DNA of 64,000 bases from Spirosoma fluviale (lineage in GTDB: Bacteria; Bacteroidota; Bacteroidia; Cytophagales; Spirosomataceae), in assembly GCA_945901025.1 (NCBI GenBank), contig CAMDJW010000006.1:1-64000 (forward strand), read 5' to 3'. The position numbers and the translations under genes are program-made. Numbering within the stretch: the first letter of the stretch is position 1; every line of letters starts with the position of its first letter. Of the stretch, positions 62,660-64,000 are shown one piece after another. The notes below the pieces were generated by a model that was not told where the DNA came from, made no database searches, and was given only the letters and a program-made list of their open reading frames with translations.

Positions 62660-63397
62660 CTATTCCACCAAATCCCATTTCCAACCCCATTTGGCTAACC
62701 GGTAGCGAACAGAATACCATAAAACACCTAGGCCATAAATGGAGCTTCGTTTAAAATTGATCGACGAGGCTTCGTCAAAATATTTGGTTGGACAAGTAAC
62801 TTCGCCAATCTCAAAGCCTTTCCAAAATAATTGCAACACCATTTGATTATCAAAAATAAAATCGTTGTCACATTTCGTGAAGTGTACGGCTTCTAATGCT
62901 TCCTTGGAAAATGCACGGTAACCTGTGTGGTATTCTGAGAGTTTTTGATCAATTAATATATTTTGAAACAAGGTTAATAGTCGGTTGGCAATGTATTTAT
63001 AAATAGGCATGCCCCCTTTTAATGCACCTTTTCCTAAAATTCTCGAGGCAAAAACTACGGGATATAAACCATTGCCGATGATTGAAATCATGGCTTTCAA
63101 TAACATAGGCGTGTATTGGTAGTCGGGATGCAGCATGATCACAATGTCTCCACCTAAGGTAAGGGCTTTTGTGTAACAGGATTTTTGATTCCCCCCGTAG
63201 CCAAGGTTTTTATCATGTTGGACAATGTGTTTTATGCCAATTTTTTTCGCTACTTCTACGGTATTGTCTGGACTGTAATCATCCACTAAAATTACCTCGT
63301 CAACCCAATCATGCGGTATTTCTTGATATGTTTTTTCCAATGTTAAAGCGGCCTTGTAAGCCGGCATCACCACGATAACCTTTTTCCCTTCGTACAT
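62660..63397 (-). CDS. Glycosyltransferase family 2 protein (polyprenyl-phosphate type)
   Basis: A 245-residue GT-A fold enzyme without TM helices. Blocks: VVMPAYKAALTLEKTYQEIP, VILVDDYSPDNTVEVAKK (nucleotide-binding DD), HDKNLGYGGNQKSCYTKAL, VIMLHPDYQYTP (the DxD position reads HPD) and GYRAFSKEALEAV. It resembles dolichyl/undecaprenyl-phosphate mannosyl- or glucosyltransferases. Acceptor unknown. It is divergent from the terC-like gene. Confidence 0.88.
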   Translation of the reverse strand: MYEGKKVIVVMPAYKAALTLEKTYQEIPHDWVDEVILVDDYSPDNTVEVAKKIGIKHIVQHDKNLGYGGNQKSCYTKALTLGGDIVIMLHPDYQYTPMLLKAMISIIGNGLYPVVFASRILGKGALKGGMPIYKYIANRLLTLFQNILIDQKLSEYHTGYRAFSKEALEAVHFTKCDNDFIFDNQMVLQLFWKGFEIGEVTCPTKYFDEASSINFKRSSIYGLGVLWYSVRYRLAKWGWKWDLVE

Positions 63398-63453
63398 ATT
63401 TTTTGGCTATTTTTTGCGACCTTTGTGTCGCCTAATGGTAAAATTAAATATTT

Positions 63454-64000
63454 ATGAGCGAATCTCTATTTTTTCTTATTTTTTCAATCTTGGTCATAGC
63501 CGTCATGCTTGTGGATCTAGGAATTTTCAAAAAGGCGGGTGCTGCAGAGGTTACGTTTAAAGAGGCGGGTTTTTGGACGGGAGCATGGGTACTCTTAGCG
63601 GTTTCATTTTACTTTTTTTTGAGGCAATTTGGGGGTATGGTGCATGGCATTGCCGATGTAAATGGATTAATTTCCGTCAAAGAATTGTATGCTCCTCATA
63701 TAGAGTTGGGGATGGGTACATTTGCGGACCAACTAACCATTTTTCAAAATAATTTATCTCTCGAGTTTATAACGGGATATTTGGTCGAATATTCATTGTC
63801 GGCCGACAATGTATTTGTCTTCATTTTAATTTTTAATTCCTTTGGCGTACAAAAACGCTATTATAAAAAGATATTAGTTTGGGGAATTTTAGGAGCGATT
63901 ATTTTGCGTTTGATTTTCATCTTCTTGGGGGCGGCCTTATTGCAAAAGTTTGACTGGGTCATTTATGTTTTTGGTGCATTTTTAGTTTATACCGGAGTGA
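63454..64000 (+). CDS. TerC/Alx family membrane protein, 5' part only
   Basis: The frame runs open from ATG 63454 to the window edge (182 codons, no stop). It encodes an integral membrane protein with several helices. The TerC signature is visible: FITGYLVEYSLSADNVFVFILIFNSFGV, then RYYKKILVWGILGAIILRLIFIFLGAALL. TerC/Alx proteins are linked to tellurite resistance and manganese export. No ter genes lie beside it here, and no yybP-ykoY type leader is evident in the 56-bp upstream gap. Confidence 0.9.
   Translation, partial: MSESLFFLIFSILVIAVMLVDLGIFKKAGAAEVTFKEAGFWTGAWVLLAVSFYFFLRQFGGMVHGIADVNGLISVKELYAPHIELGMGTFADQLTIFQNNLSLEFITGYLVEYSLSADNVFVFILIFNSFGVQKRYYKKILVWGILGAIILRLIFIFLGAALLQKFDWVIYVFGAFLVYTGV

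Overview
The window reads as a chromosomal segment of a Bacteroidota bacterium, most likely of the order Cytophagales. The evidence is: a complete alternative complex III locus (actABCDEF) joined to an aa3-type cytochrome oxidase; a GldJ-type gliding lipoprotein; a TonB-dependent receptor behind a TPP riboswitch; SUMF, TlpA/DUF4369 and MerC proteins typical of the phylum; and promoters of the Bacteroidota type (TTTG, 18-20 nt, TAnnTTTG). The DNA is AT-rich and nearly every gene is a recognisable housekeeping gene. I see no prophage, transposase, integrase or CRISPR array. I cannot name the genus from sequence alone.

Layout. 1-1.2 kb: two REP-like hairpin repeats, then a two-gene lipoprotein/MerC operon behind a perfect 33-bp palindromic operator. 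1.3-6.5 kb: gatB, a TlpA-like thioredoxin, proC and convergent mutL. 6.5-12.6 kb (minus strand): translation block tRNA-Tyr/Gly/Thr-tuf, a NIPSNAP gene, tRNA-Trp-secE-nusG and rplK-rplA-rplJ-rplL, with separate promoters and terminators; rpoBC does not follow rplL. 12.6-15.1 kb: an outer-membrane-like protein, a putative anti-sigma factor and an ECF sigma gene broken by a single-base frameshift. 15.2 kb: murI. 16.0-32.4 kb (minus strand): a 16-gene respiratory locus encoding alternative complex III, oxidase subunits I-IV, heme A synthesis (ctaA, ctaB), a SCO copper chaperone and small membrane proteins. A strong intrinsic terminator lies between ctaD and ctaA.

32.6-42.4 kb: tRNA-Cys, metallophosphoesterase, an SDR-like protein, M20 amidohydrolase, HNH endonuclease, a DUF2520 protein, prfA, a sensor kinase, purB and a VOC protein. 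42.4-49.0 kb: the complete trpEGDCFBA operon, preceded by what looks like a classical attenuator: promoter, 13-residue leader peptide with one Trp codon, alternative RNA pairings and a terminator. A REP-like inverted pair sits between trpD and trpC. 49.1-59.2 kb: rplS with a hairpin leader, an ABC ATPase, an acyltransferase, fusA, comF, gldJ and mfd. 59.2-61.9 kb: a TPP riboswitch and a TonB-dependent receptor (predicted thiamine uptake). 61.9-62.6 kb: a HigBA-like toxin-antitoxin pair whose toxin appears frameshifted. 62.7-64.0 kb: a glycosyltransferase and the 5' part of a terC-like gene.

No completely new gene system was evident. The most interesting signals are regulatory: the palindromic operator, the trp attenuator, the ctaD/ctaA terminator, the rplS leader and the riboswitch, plus the two frameshifted genes. 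All family assignments come from recognising motifs by eye; no database search was run.
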